Assembly (NCBI RefSeq): GCF_012932965.1 | Contig: NZ_JABBXH010000002.1 | Location: forward strand, 62,001 to 126,000 | Reading direction: 5' to 3' | Length of the DNA stretch: 64,000 nucleotides | Source: Thalassotalea algicola | Lineage (GTDB): Bacteria > Pseudomonadota > Gammaproteobacteria > Enterobacterales > Alteromonadaceae | Part shown: positions 41,836-52,418 of the stretch, piece after piece | How the letters are laid out: every line of letters begins with the position of its first letter | Position numbering within the stretch: the stretch's first letter is position 1 | Position numbers and translations under genes: made by a program | Notes under the pieces: model-generated | The model's database searches: none | The model's input: the letters and a program-made list of their open reading frames with translations, nothing else | Told to the model about the DNA's origin: nothing

Positions 41836-43437
41836 TTATTGATAGGTTTGTAAGATACTGTCAGCTATTTTGGCGGCGATCATAATGGTCGGTGCATTTG
41901 TATTACCACTAATTAAGGTCGGCATTATAGACGCGTCTATGACTCGTAGCGCTTCGATACCATGGACTTTAAGTTCTTGGTCAACTACTGCCATATCATC
42001 ACTACCCATTTTACAAGTGCCTACAGGGTGATAAATAGTATTGGCTTTGTCCTTTAAAAATTTCAAAATGTCTTCATCTGAAGTGCAGTTGTTTCCAGGG
42101 AATATCTCTTGGCCAATATCTTGTGCAATTGGTGGTTGTGCGAATATTTCGCGCATACATTTAATTGCTTTGATCATCAATGCCTGATCATCTGGATGAT
42201 CTAGCATATTAATCTCAATTTTCGGGTGTAAATGTGGTGCTTTACCGAATAAGGTGACTTGGCCAATACTTTTAGGCCTGAGTAAACAAGTATGAATAGC
42301 GATACCATATTGGCATAGTAGCTTAATGTTTCTACCGTGATCGTCCATAGCGGCAGGAATGAAATGAACTTGCAAATCTGGGCGGTCCAGTGACTTATCA
42401 CTTTTTATAAAGCCACCTGCTTCTGCGACGGCGCTGGTTAAAACACCACTACGTTCGGTAAAGAATTTTAATGCACTTGGAATTAGCTTGGTTAAGGCTT
42501 TAGGTCTATAGGCAATGATGTCAGTTTTTTTGTATTCATTTACAACAAGTACGTCTACGTGTTCTTGGAGGTTTTGACCAACACCGGGTGATTCCTGTAT
42601 AAGAGGAATGTCATGTTTTACAAGCTCTTCTTTAGGCCCAATGCCGGAAAGCATCAAAATTTGTGGTGAGTTAAATGCGCCTGCACTTAATATTACTTCT
42701 TTATTTGCGAATAGTTGTCGAGTTTTCTGTTTAGTTTTAAATTGAACGCCAACGGCTTTTTTATCTTCTACTAATACTTTCTCAACTAATGCGTCAGTTA
42801 TCACCGTTAAGTTTTTTCGGTCTAAGTTTGGTGTTAAAAAAGCTTTAGCAGCGCTACAGCGCATACCGTCTTTTTGGGTGACCTGAAAGTAGCCAACGCC
42901 TTCTTGTGTTGAGCCATTGAAATCATTGTTTGCAGGGTAACCGGCATTGATAGCAGCATCGATAAAGCGATCAAAAACAGGTAACTTAGAGCGAGACTCC
43001 GCGACATTTAGCGGTCCACCAACACCGTGATATTCATTTTCACCGCGTTCTTGGTTTTGGGTTGCTTTAAAATAAGGTAGCACATCGTCGTAGCCCCAAC
43101 CTTCATTACCTAAATCGCGCCAAGTATCATAATCTTCTTTTTGGCCGCGAATATATAACATAGCGTTTATAGAGCTACTACCACCAAGTGTTTTACCTCT
43201 TGGATTGAATATTTGTCGTTGATTTTGTGTTTTTTCAGGAACTGAATTGAATAGCCAGTTGTACTTTTGGCTTTTCATTAATTCAACTACTCCAACAGGA
43301 GTATGGATCAGTGGGGAACTGTCTTTTGGACCCGCTTCAATTAAACATACTTGGAACTGGCCACTGGCAGATAGTTTGCCAGCTAAAGTACAACCTGCAG
43401 AGCCGCCGCCGATAATTATAAAATCAAAGCTTTTCAT
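41836..43437 (-). CDS. GMC family oxidoreductase (choline/alcohol dehydrogenase-like)
   Basis: A flavoprotein of 533 residues with FAD motif FIIIGGGSAGCTLAGKLS near the start, GMC signature 1 GKTLGGSSSINAMLYIRG and signature 2 GAFNSPQILMLSGIGP. The catalytic C-terminal blocks are YHPVGTCKMG and ISGNTNAPTIMIAAKIAD. It is close to AlkJ/BetA-like enzymes that oxidise alcohols to aldehydes. The absence of bet genes argues against a glycine-betaine role. It is a single gene. Confidence 0.9.
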   Translation of the reverse strand: MKSFDFIIIGGGSAGCTLAGKLSASGQFQVCLIEAGPKDSSPLIHTPVGVVELMKSQKYNWLFNSVPEKTQNQRQIFNPRGKTLGGSSSINAMLYIRGQKEDYDTWRDLGNEGWGYDDVLPYFKATQNQERGENEYHGVGGPLNVAESRSKLPVFDRFIDAAINAGYPANNDFNGSTQEGVGYFQVTQKDGMRCSAAKAFLTPNLDRKNLTVITDALVEKVLVEDKKAVGVQFKTKQKTRQLFANKEVILSAGAFNSPQILMLSGIGPKEELVKHDIPLIQESPGVGQNLQEHVDVLVVNEYKKTDIIAYRPKALTKLIPSALKFFTERSGVLTSAVAEAGGFIKSDKSLDRPDLQVHFIPAAMDDHGRNIKLLCQYGIAIHTCLLRPKSIGQVTLFGKAPHLHPKIEINMLDHPDDQALMIKAIKCMREIFAQPPIAQDIGQEIFPGNNCTSDEDILKFLKDKANTIYHPVGTCKMGSDDMAVVDQELKVHGIEALRVIDASIMPTLISGNTNAPTIMIAAKIADSILQTYQ

Positions 43438-43523
43438 GATACACCTAATAATAACCTTATAATGATTTTATAGCGAAAATGAAGCTAAGTTGCGAGAAAT
43501 AATTGAATCTTGTTGCTAAAAGA

Positions 43524-43556
43524 GCAAAAAAAGGCCGAAGCAGTGCTTCGGCCTTT
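43524..43556 (-). terminator. Terminator of the M49-like peptidase gene
   Basis: On the minus strand AAAGGCCGAAGC, loop ACT, GCTTCGGCCTTT continuing into a T-run: a 12-bp perfect stem. Confidence 0.9.
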
Positions 43557-43576
43557 AATAGGTGAATACCAATAGA

Positions 43577-45232
43577 TTATTTCAGACCAAGCACCTGTTT
43601 ACCTTGATCGAAAACAATGTCCACAGGAATATTAGCTTCTTCTAGTTTTGCAAGGCTTGCAGCCAGACCTGGTTTAATAAGACCTTTTTCTAGCACAAGC
43701 TGGTCGACACCTTGATAGTCGCCATTACCTTGAAGTGTAAGTATTAATTCAGACAAAGAGTCAATTGCAGCAGTCATTTTATCCATGTCTACGCTGTATT
43801 GGCCTTGTTCATTACGGCTAAATGCACCTTGCTCTTGGAAGTAATTAAAACGAACCATGTTTGCTTTACCATGAGCGGAACTAGCGCCAAATCGAACAGA
43901 ACGGAAAATACCTGCCATGAATGTTACGTAATAATCTTCTAAGACACCTTCAGTAATTGCGCCTTTAGCTAGTAACTGTTTAACCATATACAGCCCTAGT
44001 ACGTCAGCTTTACCTTCTTCAAGTGCTGAGGCATGTTCTTTTAATGCTTGGCGAACGGTGCCTTTGTCATTAATCGTGTTTTTGATACCTAAACCGTGAG
44101 CTACTTCATGGAACATTGTATTAGCAAAGAAGCCAGTAAAGGTTACATGCTTGCGTTGCTCTGGCACGATAAGTTCCTCGGCAATCGGTAGCATAATGGC
44201 ATCAAACTTAGCGCGCATCGCATTTTTAAGTTGTAGACGTCTAGTACCTTTGGCTAGTTGAACTTCTTCATCGTTTGGTAAATTGATAGCGATAGTTTTG
44301 CTGCCAGCGTTAGAGTGACCTGCATAATAAATAACATCATATGCGTTTAGATCGGCATCTGAGCCTGGTGTTTCTTGCTTATACTTTTTAGCAACAGGTA
44401 GTTCTTTTTGTAATTCAGGCAAGTAAGCGGCATATTTTGCTAATCGCTCACTCCAGGATAAATCTTTGATTAGTACGTAAGATTCAAATGCTGCACGGTA
44501 ACCGTATAGCTGATCTTCATAGGTTTCAATTGGGCCTATTACTACGTCGATTGGATTGGTTTTCATGTCCATCCAAGCAAAATCTGACGCTTGATATTCA
44601 TCGGTTCGAAGTGCTTTAGCGCGCATTGTTAGATAGTTAGCAAAATCCTTGTTATCAGCAAATGTCGCGGCCTTTTCTAATATTGCTGCGGCACGGTTTA
44701 TCTCATCACTGTAAATTTCAGAATATGCAATCGATGTTAATTCGCCATTACTATCACGTTGGATTACAGAGTATAAACCTTGTTTGTCGTTAACTTTAGC
44801 TTGTTCAAATTCAGCTTTTGTCATGTCCGCCGGATAGAATTGAGCACCGTGAGATTTTTTATCGAAGCCTGAAAGAAATACTTTATCGCCGTCTAAGCGA
44901 TCCCAAGGGCCGTAATTGATATCAGCAAATGTCTTAACTTTTGGATCAGCGATACTTGCTAAAAATTCAGCTTTGCTTTGACCAAATGCTTGTTTCCAAA
45001 ACAAATCATCCATAATTTTGGAAGCATCAATTAGCAATGAAAGCATTTGTTTTTGATTGTCAGATAAATGGCTTAAATCAGCACTCAAGGTAACTGTTTT
45101 GTATATATCTAAACGACTTTCATAGTTTTCGACTAAAGATGGAGTTTGTTGAGTTGTGTGTTGTTTTTCACCACAGGCGGTAAGTGCAGTTGTGGCCATT
45201 AGGACGACTGCAGCAATTTTGCTAAATCTCAT
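43577..45232 (-). CDS. M49 (dipeptidyl-peptidase III-like) zinc peptidase lipoprotein
   Basis: A 551-residue exported lipoprotein (lipobox LTAC before GEKQ). The zinc site is in FHEVAHGLG with H375, E376 and H379, and the third ligand region is EEGKAD at 405-410. These correspond to the M49 motifs HELLGH and EECRAE, with one residue fewer in the first. Bacterial proteins of this kind are often annotated as Zn-dependent hydrolases. It would act at the outer membrane or in the periplasm, probably on small peptides. Monocistronic, with a strong terminator. Confidence 0.82.
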   Translation of the reverse strand: MRFSKIAAVVLMATTALTACGEKQHTTQQTPSLVENYESRLDIYKTVTLSADLSHLSDNQKQMLSLLIDASKIMDDLFWKQAFGQSKAEFLASIADPKVKTFADINYGPWDRLDGDKVFLSGFDKKSHGAQFYPADMTKAEFEQAKVNDKQGLYSVIQRDSNGELTSIAYSEIYSDEINRAAAILEKAATFADNKDFANYLTMRAKALRTDEYQASDFAWMDMKTNPIDVVIGPIETYEDQLYGYRAAFESYVLIKDLSWSERLAKYAAYLPELQKELPVAKKYKQETPGSDADLNAYDVIYYAGHSNAGSKTIAINLPNDEEVQLAKGTRRLQLKNAMRAKFDAIMLPIAEELIVPEQRKHVTFTGFFANTMFHEVAHGLGIKNTINDKGTVRQALKEHASALEEGKADVLGLYMVKQLLAKGAITEGVLEDYYVTFMAGIFRSVRFGASSAHGKANMVRFNYFQEQGAFSRNEQGQYSVDMDKMTAAIDSLSELILTLQGNGDYQGVDQLVLEKGLIKPGLAASLAKLEEANIPVDIVFDQGKQVLGLK

Positions 45233-45325
45233 AGTGTTCTTCTCATTTTATTAGACGGCTAGAGCGTAGAGAAAAATAACTATAAGTGCAAGTGCCACTA
45301 AAGTGATAGGTTAGGCTTTTGAACA

Positions 45326-45355
45326 TAAAAAAACCGGCGATTAAGCCGGTTTTTC
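45326..45355 (-). terminator. rpsT terminator
   Basis: On the minus strand AAAACCGGC, loop TTAATC, GCCGGTTTT and further T residues, 20 nt after the rpsT stop. Confidence 0.9.
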
Positions 45356-45375
45356 AAAGAACTTACAAAAACAAA

Positions 45376-45636
45376 TTACAGTGCTTGGATAGCAGCATTT
45401 AAGCGACTCTTGTTACGAGCAGCTTTGTTTTTGTGGATAAGACCTTTAGTTGCGTAACGATCTAAGATCGGTTGAGCAGCTGCTAGTTCTTTTGTTGCCA
45501 ATTCTTTGTCACCGGCTTCAATTGCAGCGATTACTTTTTTAACTAAAGTGCGCATCATTGAACGACGGCTTGCATTGTTTTGACGGCGCTTTTCAGATTG
45601 TACCGCACGTTTCTTAGCTTGCTTTGAGTTAGCCAA
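45376..45636 (-). CDS. rpsT: 30S ribosomal protein S20 (UUG start)
   Basis: An 86-residue primary rRNA-binding protein of the 30S subunit: [30 protein letters not shown], ending in [18 protein letters not shown]. The start codon read on the minus strand is TTG at 45636-45634, with GGAG about 7 nt upstream and no usable ATG. E. coli rpsT also starts with UUG, where the weak start is needed for translational autoregulation by S20. It is divergent from murJ, as in many relatives. Confidence 0.97.
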   Translation of the reverse strand: MANSKQAKKRAVQSEKRRQNNASRRSMMRTLVKKVIAAIEAGDKELATKELAAAQPILDRYATKGLIHKNKAARNKSRLNAAIQAL

Positions 45637-45881
45637 GGTGAACTCCTAAATATGATAAAATATAGCCTAAATTTAAGGCGACGAAATATGCCTGTTTTCT
45701 GCGTAATTGTCAAATGGTTTAGTGATTATTTTAATAAATAATCTGTAACCTGATTCGATAAATGAGCTTGTGGTGCCAAAATAATATGAAAATTAATGCT
45801 CAATATAGGCATTATCTACTTGTTTAAGACTTTGAGTTACCGTCATAATATTTGTTTGCAGAGATAACAGTTGGTTAAACG

Positions 45882-47471
45882 GTGAGTAAAAAGTTAATCA
45901 AGTCAGGCATTATTGTTAGCGCGATGACTATGATATCACGAGTACTAGGATTAGTGCGAGATGTCGTTATTGCTAATGTAATGGGAACAGGTGCTGGTGC
46001 CGATGTTTTTTTCTTTGCCAATAAAATTCCTAATTTTTTAAGGCGCTTATTTGCAGAAGGAGCGTTTGCTCAAGCTTTTGTGCCTGTACTAAGTGAATAT
46101 CAAGCTCAAGATGAACAAAATGGTACCAACGAGACGCGAAAACTTATTGCACAAGTATCAGGAACTTTAGGCGTCGTTATTTCATTAGTTACATTAGTAG
46201 GCATGATTGCCTCTCCTGTAATTGTTGCTTTATTTGGTTTTGGTTGGTTTCTAGATTGGTTTAATGATGGACCTCAAGCTGACAAGTTTTTGCTAGCATC
46301 GAGCTTATTGAAAATCACTTTTCCTTACCTTTGGTTTATTAGTTTAACTGCGCTTGCTGGAGCTATTTTAAATACTTTGGGTAAATTTGCAGTAGCCGCC
46401 TTTACGCCAGTATTGCTGAATGTTTGTATTATCGCATGTGCTATTTATTTAACTCCGCTACTTGAACTACCCGCTTATGCTTTAGCATGGGGCGTATTTT
46501 TCGGTGGTTTAGTACAGTTCCTCTTTCAAATCCCTTTTTTATATCGAGCAGGAGTGCTCGTTAAGCCCAAGTGGGCGTGGCACTCAAAAGGCGTTAGCAA
46601 AATACGCAAATTAATTGTGCCTGCATTATTTGGTGTTTCTGTGACACAAATTAATTTGTTATTAGATACCTTGATCGCTAGTTTTTTAGTCACTGGTTCG
46701 ATTAGTTGGCTGTACTATGCAGACAGATTATTGGAGTTTCCTTTAGGGTTATTTGGTATTGGTATCGCGACAGTTATTTTGCCAAGCCTTTCTGGTTTAC
46801 ATGCAAGGGATAATAAACAAGAGTTCTCAGCCACTATCGACTGGGGGCTGCGTGTTGTTTCTTTAATGGGAATGCCTGCGCTTGCTGGCCTAATGGTATT
46901 GGCTCAGCCAATCATAATGTTGTTGTTTATGCGTGGTGAATTTACGCAAACTGACGTGATGCAGGTCTCTTATGCACTATATGCATATTTGGCAGGGTTA
47001 GTCAGTTTCATGTTTATTAAGATTTTGGCACCAGGATTTTATTCGAGGCAAGATACGAAAACGCCAGTAAAAATTGGTATCAAAGCAATGGTGGCAAATA
47101 TGGTGTTTAATTTAATGTTAGCCCCGTTTTTTGGTTATGTTGGTCTTGCAATGGCAACAACAATGTCTGCAACGTTAAATGCGTATTGGCTTTATCGCGG
47201 ACTGAAAGCTGATGAAGTTTTTCAGTTATCAAAGACAACTAAGCAATATATTGTAAAGCTCATCGTTGCTGCAGGTATTATGGCAATTAGTGTGTACCAA
47301 GTTACGCCTAACTTTGAGCAATGGCTAACGTACTCGCTAAGTGAACTGACAATTAAGGTGTTTAGTTATATAGCGTTAGGGGTTGGAATTTATTTTGTTG
47401 TGCTATTTACCTTAGGTATACGCATAGATGACTTTAAAGTAGAGAAAAAGAGCACGAATATTACGCGCTAA
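45882..47471 (+). CDS. murJ: Lipid II flippase
   Basis: A 529-residue inner-membrane MOP-family protein moving lipid II across the membrane for peptidoglycan synthesis. It has about 14 hydrophobic segments. The family start (SGIIVSAMTMISRVLGLVRDVVIANVMGTGAGADVFFFANKIPNFLRRLFAEGAFAQAFVPVLSEY) carries the conserved basic residues of loop 1. The start is GTG at 45882. Its position upstream of ribF-ileS-lspA is the usual gammaproteobacterial order. Confidence 0.97.
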   Translation: MSKKLIKSGIIVSAMTMISRVLGLVRDVVIANVMGTGAGADVFFFANKIPNFLRRLFAEGAFAQAFVPVLSEYQAQDEQNGTNETRKLIAQVSGTLGVVISLVTLVGMIASPVIVALFGFGWFLDWFNDGPQADKFLLASSLLKITFPYLWFISLTALAGAILNTLGKFAVAAFTPVLLNVCIIACAIYLTPLLELPAYALAWGVFFGGLVQFLFQIPFLYRAGVLVKPKWAWHSKGVSKIRKLIVPALFGVSVTQINLLLDTLIASFLVTGSISWLYYADRLLEFPLGLFGIGIATVILPSLSGLHARDNKQEFSATIDWGLRVVSLMGMPALAGLMVLAQPIIMLLFMRGEFTQTDVMQVSYALYAYLAGLVSFMFIKILAPGFYSRQDTKTPVKIGIKAMVANMVFNLMLAPFFGYVGLAMATTMSATLNAYWLYRGLKADEVFQLSKTTKQYIVKLIVAAGIMAISVYQVTPNFEQWLTYSLSELTIKVFSYIALGVGIYFVVLFTLGIRIDDFKVEKKSTNITR

Positions 47472-47565
47472 GGGCTGATTCTTTGTTCAGACTAATATAT
47501 AATTCGTCGGTTTTTTATTTGCACAAAGCCTGGCGTTTAGTTTGGGCAAGGTTTTTATCATTCGA

Positions 47566-48495
47566 ATGCAGTTAGTTCGCGGAATACACAATATCAAAGC
47601 AGCCGACCATGGTTGCGTATTAACTATTGGTAATTTTGATGGTGTACATTTAGGGCACCGTCGCGTTATATCTGCATTAATTGAAAAGGCAAAGGTGCTA
47701 AACTGCGTGCCCGCGGTAATGGTTTTTGAACCTCAACCGCAGGAGCTTTTTAGCCCAGAAACGGCTCCGGCAAGGCTGACGCGTTTACGTGATAAGTATG
47801 CGTTGTTGCAAGAGTTAGGTGTTGAGCGTTTAATTTGTGTCAATTTTAATCGAGATTTTGCCAATTTAACTGCACAACATTTTATTGAGCAATTGTTAGT
47901 GCGTCAGTTGGGTATCAAACACTTAATTATTGGGGATGATTTTCACTTTGGGAAAAATCGTACTGGTAATTTCGAGATGTTATGCCAAGCAGGCGAACAG
48001 TTTAATTTTGGTGTGTCGGATACCGCAAGTTATAAGCTTGAAGAATGTCGAATTAGCAGTACTGAAATTCGACAGGCATTAGAGCAAGATCGCTTAGCAG
48101 ATGCAAAAACTATGTTAGGTAGACCTTATTCGATACATGGCAGAGTGTTTCATGGCGACAAACGAGGTCGACAATTAGGTTTTCCAACAGCCAATGTAAA
48201 ATTGAAACGGAGAGTTTCACCAGTTTCCGGAGTTTATGTAGTACAAGTTGTGACTGGATGTGGTAAATTTTACGGGGTGGCCAATATTGGTGCTAGACCA
48301 ACTGTTGCAGGTATAAGACAACAATTAGAAGTTCATATTTTTAACTTTGCCAATGATATTTATGGTGAAGCGATAGAAGTGGTACTTTTGGAAAAAATAA
48401 GAGCTGAGAAAAAATTTGAAAGCTTAACTGAGCTTACTGAACAAATTCAAAAAGATAGCGAGCAAGCGCAACGCTATCTTGAACAAATAAAATAA
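47566..48495 (+). CDS. ribF: Bifunctional riboflavin kinase / FAD synthetase
   Basis: Makes FMN from riboflavin and FAD from FMN. The N-terminal FAD synthetase has TIGNFDGVHLGHRRVI and GDDFHFGKNRTGNF; the C-terminal riboflavin kinase has GRPYSIHGRVFHGDKRGRQLGFPTANV. The length of 309 residues (E. coli 313) fits the start at ATG 47566 (MQLVRGIHNI); the frame is open to a TTG 24 nt earlier. It precedes ileS by 48 nt. Confidence 0.96.
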   Translation: MQLVRGIHNIKAADHGCVLTIGNFDGVHLGHRRVISALIEKAKVLNCVPAVMVFEPQPQELFSPETAPARLTRLRDKYALLQELGVERLICVNFNRDFANLTAQHFIEQLLVRQLGIKHLIIGDDFHFGKNRTGNFEMLCQAGEQFNFGVSDTASYKLEECRISSTEIRQALEQDRLADAKTMLGRPYSIHGRVFHGDKRGRQLGFPTANVKLKRRVSPVSGVYVVQVVTGCGKFYGVANIGARPTVAGIRQQLEVHIFNFANDIYGEAIEVVLLEKIRAEKKFESLTELTEQIQKDSEQAQRYLEQIK

Positions 48496-48543
48496 TTATC
48501 GTTACTTAACTAGTAAATATTGATTCAACGGATAACGAAATAA

Positions 48544-51381
48544 ATGAGTGATTACAAACATACCCTAAATTTGCCAGATACGGCTTTTCCTATGAAAGGA
48601 AATATGGCAAATCGCGAACCTCAAATGTTAAAAGATTGGGCTGCGAAAGGCTTATATGGAAAAATTCGTGCTGCTAAGAAGGGTAAAAAGTCATTCATTC
48701 TGCATGACGGTCCTCCATATGCAAACGGTGATATTCATTTAGGTCACTCGGTAAACAAAATTTTAAAAGATATCATTGTTAAATCTAAAACCTTGTCAGA
48801 CTTTGATGCGCCATATGTACCAGGTTGGGACTGTCATGGTTTGCCAATTGAACTTATGGTGGAAAAGAAAGTAGGCAAGCCTGGACATAAAGTATCTGCT
48901 GCTGAATTTCGTCAAAAGTGTCGCGACTATGCGGCGAAACAAGTCAATGGTCAACGCGAAGACTTTAAACGCCTAGGTGTGTTCGGAGATTGGGAAAAAC
49001 CTTATTTAACGATGAACTTCGATACCGAAGCAAATATTATTCGTGCGTTAGGAAAAATTGCAGAGAATGGCCATCTACAACAAGGTTTCAAACCAGTTCA
49101 CTGGTGTACAGACTGTGGTTCTGCATTAGCCGAAGCTGAAGTTGAATATAAAGATAAGCAATCTCCTGCCATCGATGTTGCCTTTAAGGTGATTGATGAA
49201 ACGGTTGCTGATAAATTCTCTCACCCTGAAAATCATGCTGGTGAAGGTGATATATCTGTAGTTATCTGGACAACTACTCCATGGACATTGCCAGCAAACC
49301 GTGCTGTTTCTGTTCACCCTGAAGTTGAGTACACATTGGTTCAGTGTGAAAAAGAAGGTCGTAAGTTCCGTTTGATTTTGGCATCAGATCTTGTTCAAGA
49401 TTGTGTGGATCGATTTGGCATTGAAAAATTTCATGCATTAGGCTTCTGTAAAGGAAAAGACATAGAGCTTGTTAAAGCTCAGCATCCATTCTATGACTTT
49501 ACTGTTCCAGTTATCTGTGGTGAGCACGTAACTACTGATTCTGGTACAGGCTGTGTGCACACTGCACCTGGTCATGGTGTTGACGATTTCGTCGTTGGTA
49601 AACAGTACGATTTAGAAGTGGCAAACCCGGTAGGTGCTAATGGTGTTTACCTTGAAGGAACAGAGCTTTTTGAAGGACAACACGTATTTAAAGCAAATGC
49701 TAGTGTTGTTGACGTGTTAAAAGAAAAAGGCGCTTTATTGCATCATCACGCTTACGAGCATAGTTACCCGCATTGCTGGCGCCATAAAACACCAATTATC
49801 TTCCGTGCAACACCGCAATGGTTTATCAGCATGGACAAAAATAACCTGCGTGCTGACTCGCTTGAAGAAATTAAGAAAACGCAGTGGATTCCTGATTGGG
49901 GACAAAGCCGTATTGAATCAATGGTAGAAGGTCGTCCAGATTGGTGTATCTCTCGCCAACGTACTTGGGGCGTGCCAATTGCGTTATTTATTCATAAAGA
50001 CACAGGCGCACTCCACCCTCGTAGCGTTGAGCTTATTGAAGATGTAGCGCAACGTGTTGAGCAGTCAGGCATACAAGCTTGGTTTGATTTATCAGCAGAA
50101 GAGCTAATTGGTAGTGATGCACAAGAGTATGTCAAAGTACCAGATACGCTAGATGTGTGGTTTGATTCTGGTGTAACACATTACTCAGTCGTTGATGCTC
50201 GAGAAGAGTTTGATGGTCGTGCAGATCTCTATTTAGAAGGCTCTGATCAGCATCGTGGTTGGTTTATGTCTTCAATGATGTCGTCAGTAGCGATGAATGG
50301 TAAAGCGCCATATAGCCAAGTGTTAACGCATGGTTTTACCGTTGATGTTAATGGTCATAAAATGTCTAAATCTTTAGGCAATGTGATCACTCCAGCTCAA
50401 ATTACTAATAAGTTAGGTGCTGATATTCTTCGTTTATGGGTTGCATCAGTTAACTACACGCAAGAAATCACCGTATCTGATGAAATATTTAAGCGTCAGG
50501 CAGATGCCTATCGTCGTATTCGTAATACTTCTCGATTCTTACTAGCCAATATTAATGGTTTTGTGCCAGCAGAGCACTCAGTTGCTATTGAAGAGATGGT
50601 AGCCCTTGATCGTTGGGTTGTTGCGAAAGCTGCAGCGTTACAGGAAGAAATTGTTACCGCGTACAACGAGTATGAATTCCATCAAGTGGTTCATAAATTA
50701 ATGAACTTTTGTACGACTGAACTAGGTGGTTTCTACTTAGATATTATTAAAGATCGCCAGTACACAGCTAAATCAGACAGTCACGCTCGTCGTTCATGTC
50801 AGACGGCAATGTACTTGATTGCCGAGTCGATGACTCGCTGGATGGCACCAATTTTATCTTTTACGGCTCAAGAAATTTGGCAAGCGCTTCCAGTACCTTC
50901 AGCAGGTAATCGTGATGAGTTTGTATTTACTGATATATGGTTTGACGGCATTGATGGCGTAACTAATCTAGGCGAACTAAGTGATGGCTTCTGGAACGAA
51001 TTGCTATTAGTTCGTGCTGAAGTGAATAAAGCGCTTGAAAGCGCTCGTAAAGAAAAAACGGTGGGTAAAGCACTTGAAGCAACCGTAACCTTATACACAA
51101 ATAAAGCGTTAGCAGATAAGTTAACTCAACTAGGTGATGAACTGCGTTTTGTGTTAATCACCTCTGGAGCAAACGTTGTGATTGTTGACGCTAAACCTGA
51201 AAATGCAATAGACACTGAAGTAGATGGCTTATGGTTATCTGTAGCTCAATCGTCAGGTAGTAAATGTGATCGTTGTTGGCACTTTACTGATGATGTCGGT
51301 GCGATTGAAGCGCATCCAGAGCTTTGTGGTCGTTGTGTAACCAACGTCGATGGCGAAGGTGAACAAAGGCAGTTTGCATAA
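48544..51381 (+). CDS. ileS: Isoleucyl-tRNA synthetase
   Basis: A 945-residue class I synthetase (E. coli 938). The HIGH motif is HLGH in [16 protein letters not shown] and KMSKS is in [13 protein letters not shown]. The CP1 editing domain contains [11 protein letters not shown] and [12 protein letters not shown]. The C-terminal zinc finger uses CDRCW and CGRC, the type found in mupirocin-sensitive IleS1 enzymes. It is followed by a terminator-like hairpin before lspA. Confidence 0.98.
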   Translation: MSDYKHTLNLPDTAFPMKGNMANREPQMLKDWAAKGLYGKIRAAKKGKKSFILHDGPPYANGDIHLGHSVNKILKDIIVKSKTLSDFDAPYVPGWDCHGLPIELMVEKKVGKPGHKVSAAEFRQKCRDYAAKQVNGQREDFKRLGVFGDWEKPYLTMNFDTEANIIRALGKIAENGHLQQGFKPVHWCTDCGSALAEAEVEYKDKQSPAIDVAFKVIDETVADKFSHPENHAGEGDISVVIWTTTPWTLPANRAVSVHPEVEYTLVQCEKEGRKFRLILASDLVQDCVDRFGIEKFHALGFCKGKDIELVKAQHPFYDFTVPVICGEHVTTDSGTGCVHTAPGHGVDDFVVGKQYDLEVANPVGANGVYLEGTELFEGQHVFKANASVVDVLKEKGALLHHHAYEHSYPHCWRHKTPIIFRATPQWFISMDKNNLRADSLEEIKKTQWIPDWGQSRIESMVEGRPDWCISRQRTWGVPIALFIHKDTGALHPRSVELIEDVAQRVEQSGIQAWFDLSAEELIGSDAQEYVKVPDTLDVWFDSGVTHYSVVDAREEFDGRADLYLEGSDQHRGWFMSSMMSSVAMNGKAPYSQVLTHGFTVDVNGHKMSKSLGNVITPAQITNKLGADILRLWVASVNYTQEITVSDEIFKRQADAYRRIRNTSRFLLANINGFVPAEHSVAIEEMVALDRWVVAKAAALQEEIVTAYNEYEFHQVVHKLMNFCTTELGGFYLDIIKDRQYTAKSDSHARRSCQTAMYLIAESMTRWMAPILSFTAQEIWQALPVPSAGNRDEFVFTDIWFDGIDGVTNLGELSDGFWNELLLVRAEVNKALESARKEKTVGKALEATVTLYTNKALADKLTQLGDELRFVLITSGANVVIVDAKPENAIDTEVDGLWLSVAQSSGSKCDRCWHFTDDVGAIEAHPELCGRCVTNVDGEGEQRQFA

Positions 51382-51409
51382 CTGGATTATCTAAGTAAAC
51401 CATTTAAAT

Positions 51410-51436
51410 AAACCGCTGTAAAAAGCGGTTTATTTT
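51410..51436 (+). terminator. Terminator-like hairpin between ileS and lspA
   Basis: AAACCGCT, loop GTAAAA, AGCGGTTT followed by ATTTTC. The lspA gene continues in the same direction 40 nt on, so it probably attenuates rather than ends the operon. Confidence 0.65.
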
Positions 51437-51475
51437 CATAAAAACACGATTAAATATTTAATTGAGATTGTTATA

Positions 51476-51973
51476 GTGAAAATTGATTTTTCAGGTTCAG
51501 CATTAAAGTGGCTTTGGCTGACCATATTATTTTTAATTCTTGACCAAGTTACTAAACATTGGGTAGCAGGTACGTTTGAATTGTATGAAACGTTACCCGT
51601 AATGCCGTATTTTAACTTGTTTTATACACATAATACTGGCGCTGCATTTAGCTTTCTAGCAGATCAAGGCGGTTGGCAGCGCTGGTTTTTTGCCATTATT
51701 GCTGCGCTTGCCAGCGGCTTGTTTACTTATTGGTTAGCGAAAACGCCAGCTTCAAACAAGGTACTAGGTATAGGTTTTGCGTTAATGTTAAGTGGTGCAA
51801 TAGGTAACTTAATTGATCGAGTGCTGCTAGGTTACGTAATTGACTTTCTTGATTTTTATGTGGGTACAGCTCACTGGCCAGCGTTCAATGTTGCAGACTC
51901 TGTAATATTTATTGGCGCTGCACTAATGATTTATGATTCATTTACTAATGAATCTACAGATTCTAAGAAGTAA
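51476..51973 (+). CDS. lspA: Lipoprotein signal peptidase (signal peptidase II)
   Basis: A 165-residue inner-membrane aspartic peptidase removing signal peptides from prolipoproteins. It has four TM helices and the catalytic aspartates in GNLIDRVLLGYVIDFLDF and FNVADSVIFIGA. The N-terminal LWLTILFLILDQVTKHWV block is also conserved. The start is GTG. It lies in the standard ileS-lspA-fkpB-ispH order. Confidence 0.97.
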   Translation: MKIDFSGSALKWLWLTILFLILDQVTKHWVAGTFELYETLPVMPYFNLFYTHNTGAAFSFLADQGGWQRWFFAIIAALASGLFTYWLAKTPASNKVLGIGFALMLSGAIGNLIDRVLLGYVIDFLDFYVGTAHWPAFNVADSVIFIGAALMIYDSFTNESTDSKK

Positions 51974-51978
51974 ATTTT

Positions 51979-52410
51979 ATGACTCAAATTAATTCAAATT
52001 CGAGCATTGTTGCTCACATAACAATGAAGCTTTCAGACGGCTCAGCTGCTGATAGCACCAAAGTAAATAATAAACCTGCTGTAATTAATATGGGCGATGA
52101 AAGCATATCGCCTGCTTTTGAAGCAGAGTTGTTGGGCATGACAGCAGGCCAAACGAAAGAGTTCACTTTATGTGCGAAAGATGCCTTTGGTGAAAAGAAC
52201 CCTGATAATATCCATTATGTTGATATTACTAAGTTTGGTGCTGATACCCCTGCTGAAGTAGGTAGCATAGTTACCTTCACACAACCAGGCGGTATTGAGT
52301 TACCAGGAATGATCATTGAAGTTTCTGGTGGCTCTGTAACAGTTGATTTTAATCACCCATTAGCTGGTCAAGATGTCACTTTTGTGATTGATGTGGTGGA
52401 AGTAAAATAG
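51979..52410 (+). CDS. fkpB: FKBP-type peptidyl-prolyl isomerase (SlpA)
   Basis: A 143-residue cytosolic PPIase/chaperone of the SlyD/SlpA type: [37 protein letters not shown], inserted-flap region, and [21 protein letters not shown]. No His-rich tail is present, which separates it from SlyD. The gap to lspA is 5 nt and to ispH 8 nt, confirming the operon. Confidence 0.95.
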   Translation: MTQINSNSSIVAHITMKLSDGSAADSTKVNNKPAVINMGDESISPAFEAELLGMTAGQTKEFTLCAKDAFGEKNPDNIHYVDITKFGADTPAEVGSIVTFTQPGGIELPGMIIEVSGGSVTVDFNHPLAGQDVTFVIDVVEVK

Positions 52411-52418
52411 GTACGACG

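Noticed and set aside
47472-47565. FMN riboswitch ahead of ribF
   Set aside because: The 94-nt gap is too short for the conserved FMN element and shows none of its paired GG/CC blocks; ribF in this operon is normally not riboswitch-controlled.
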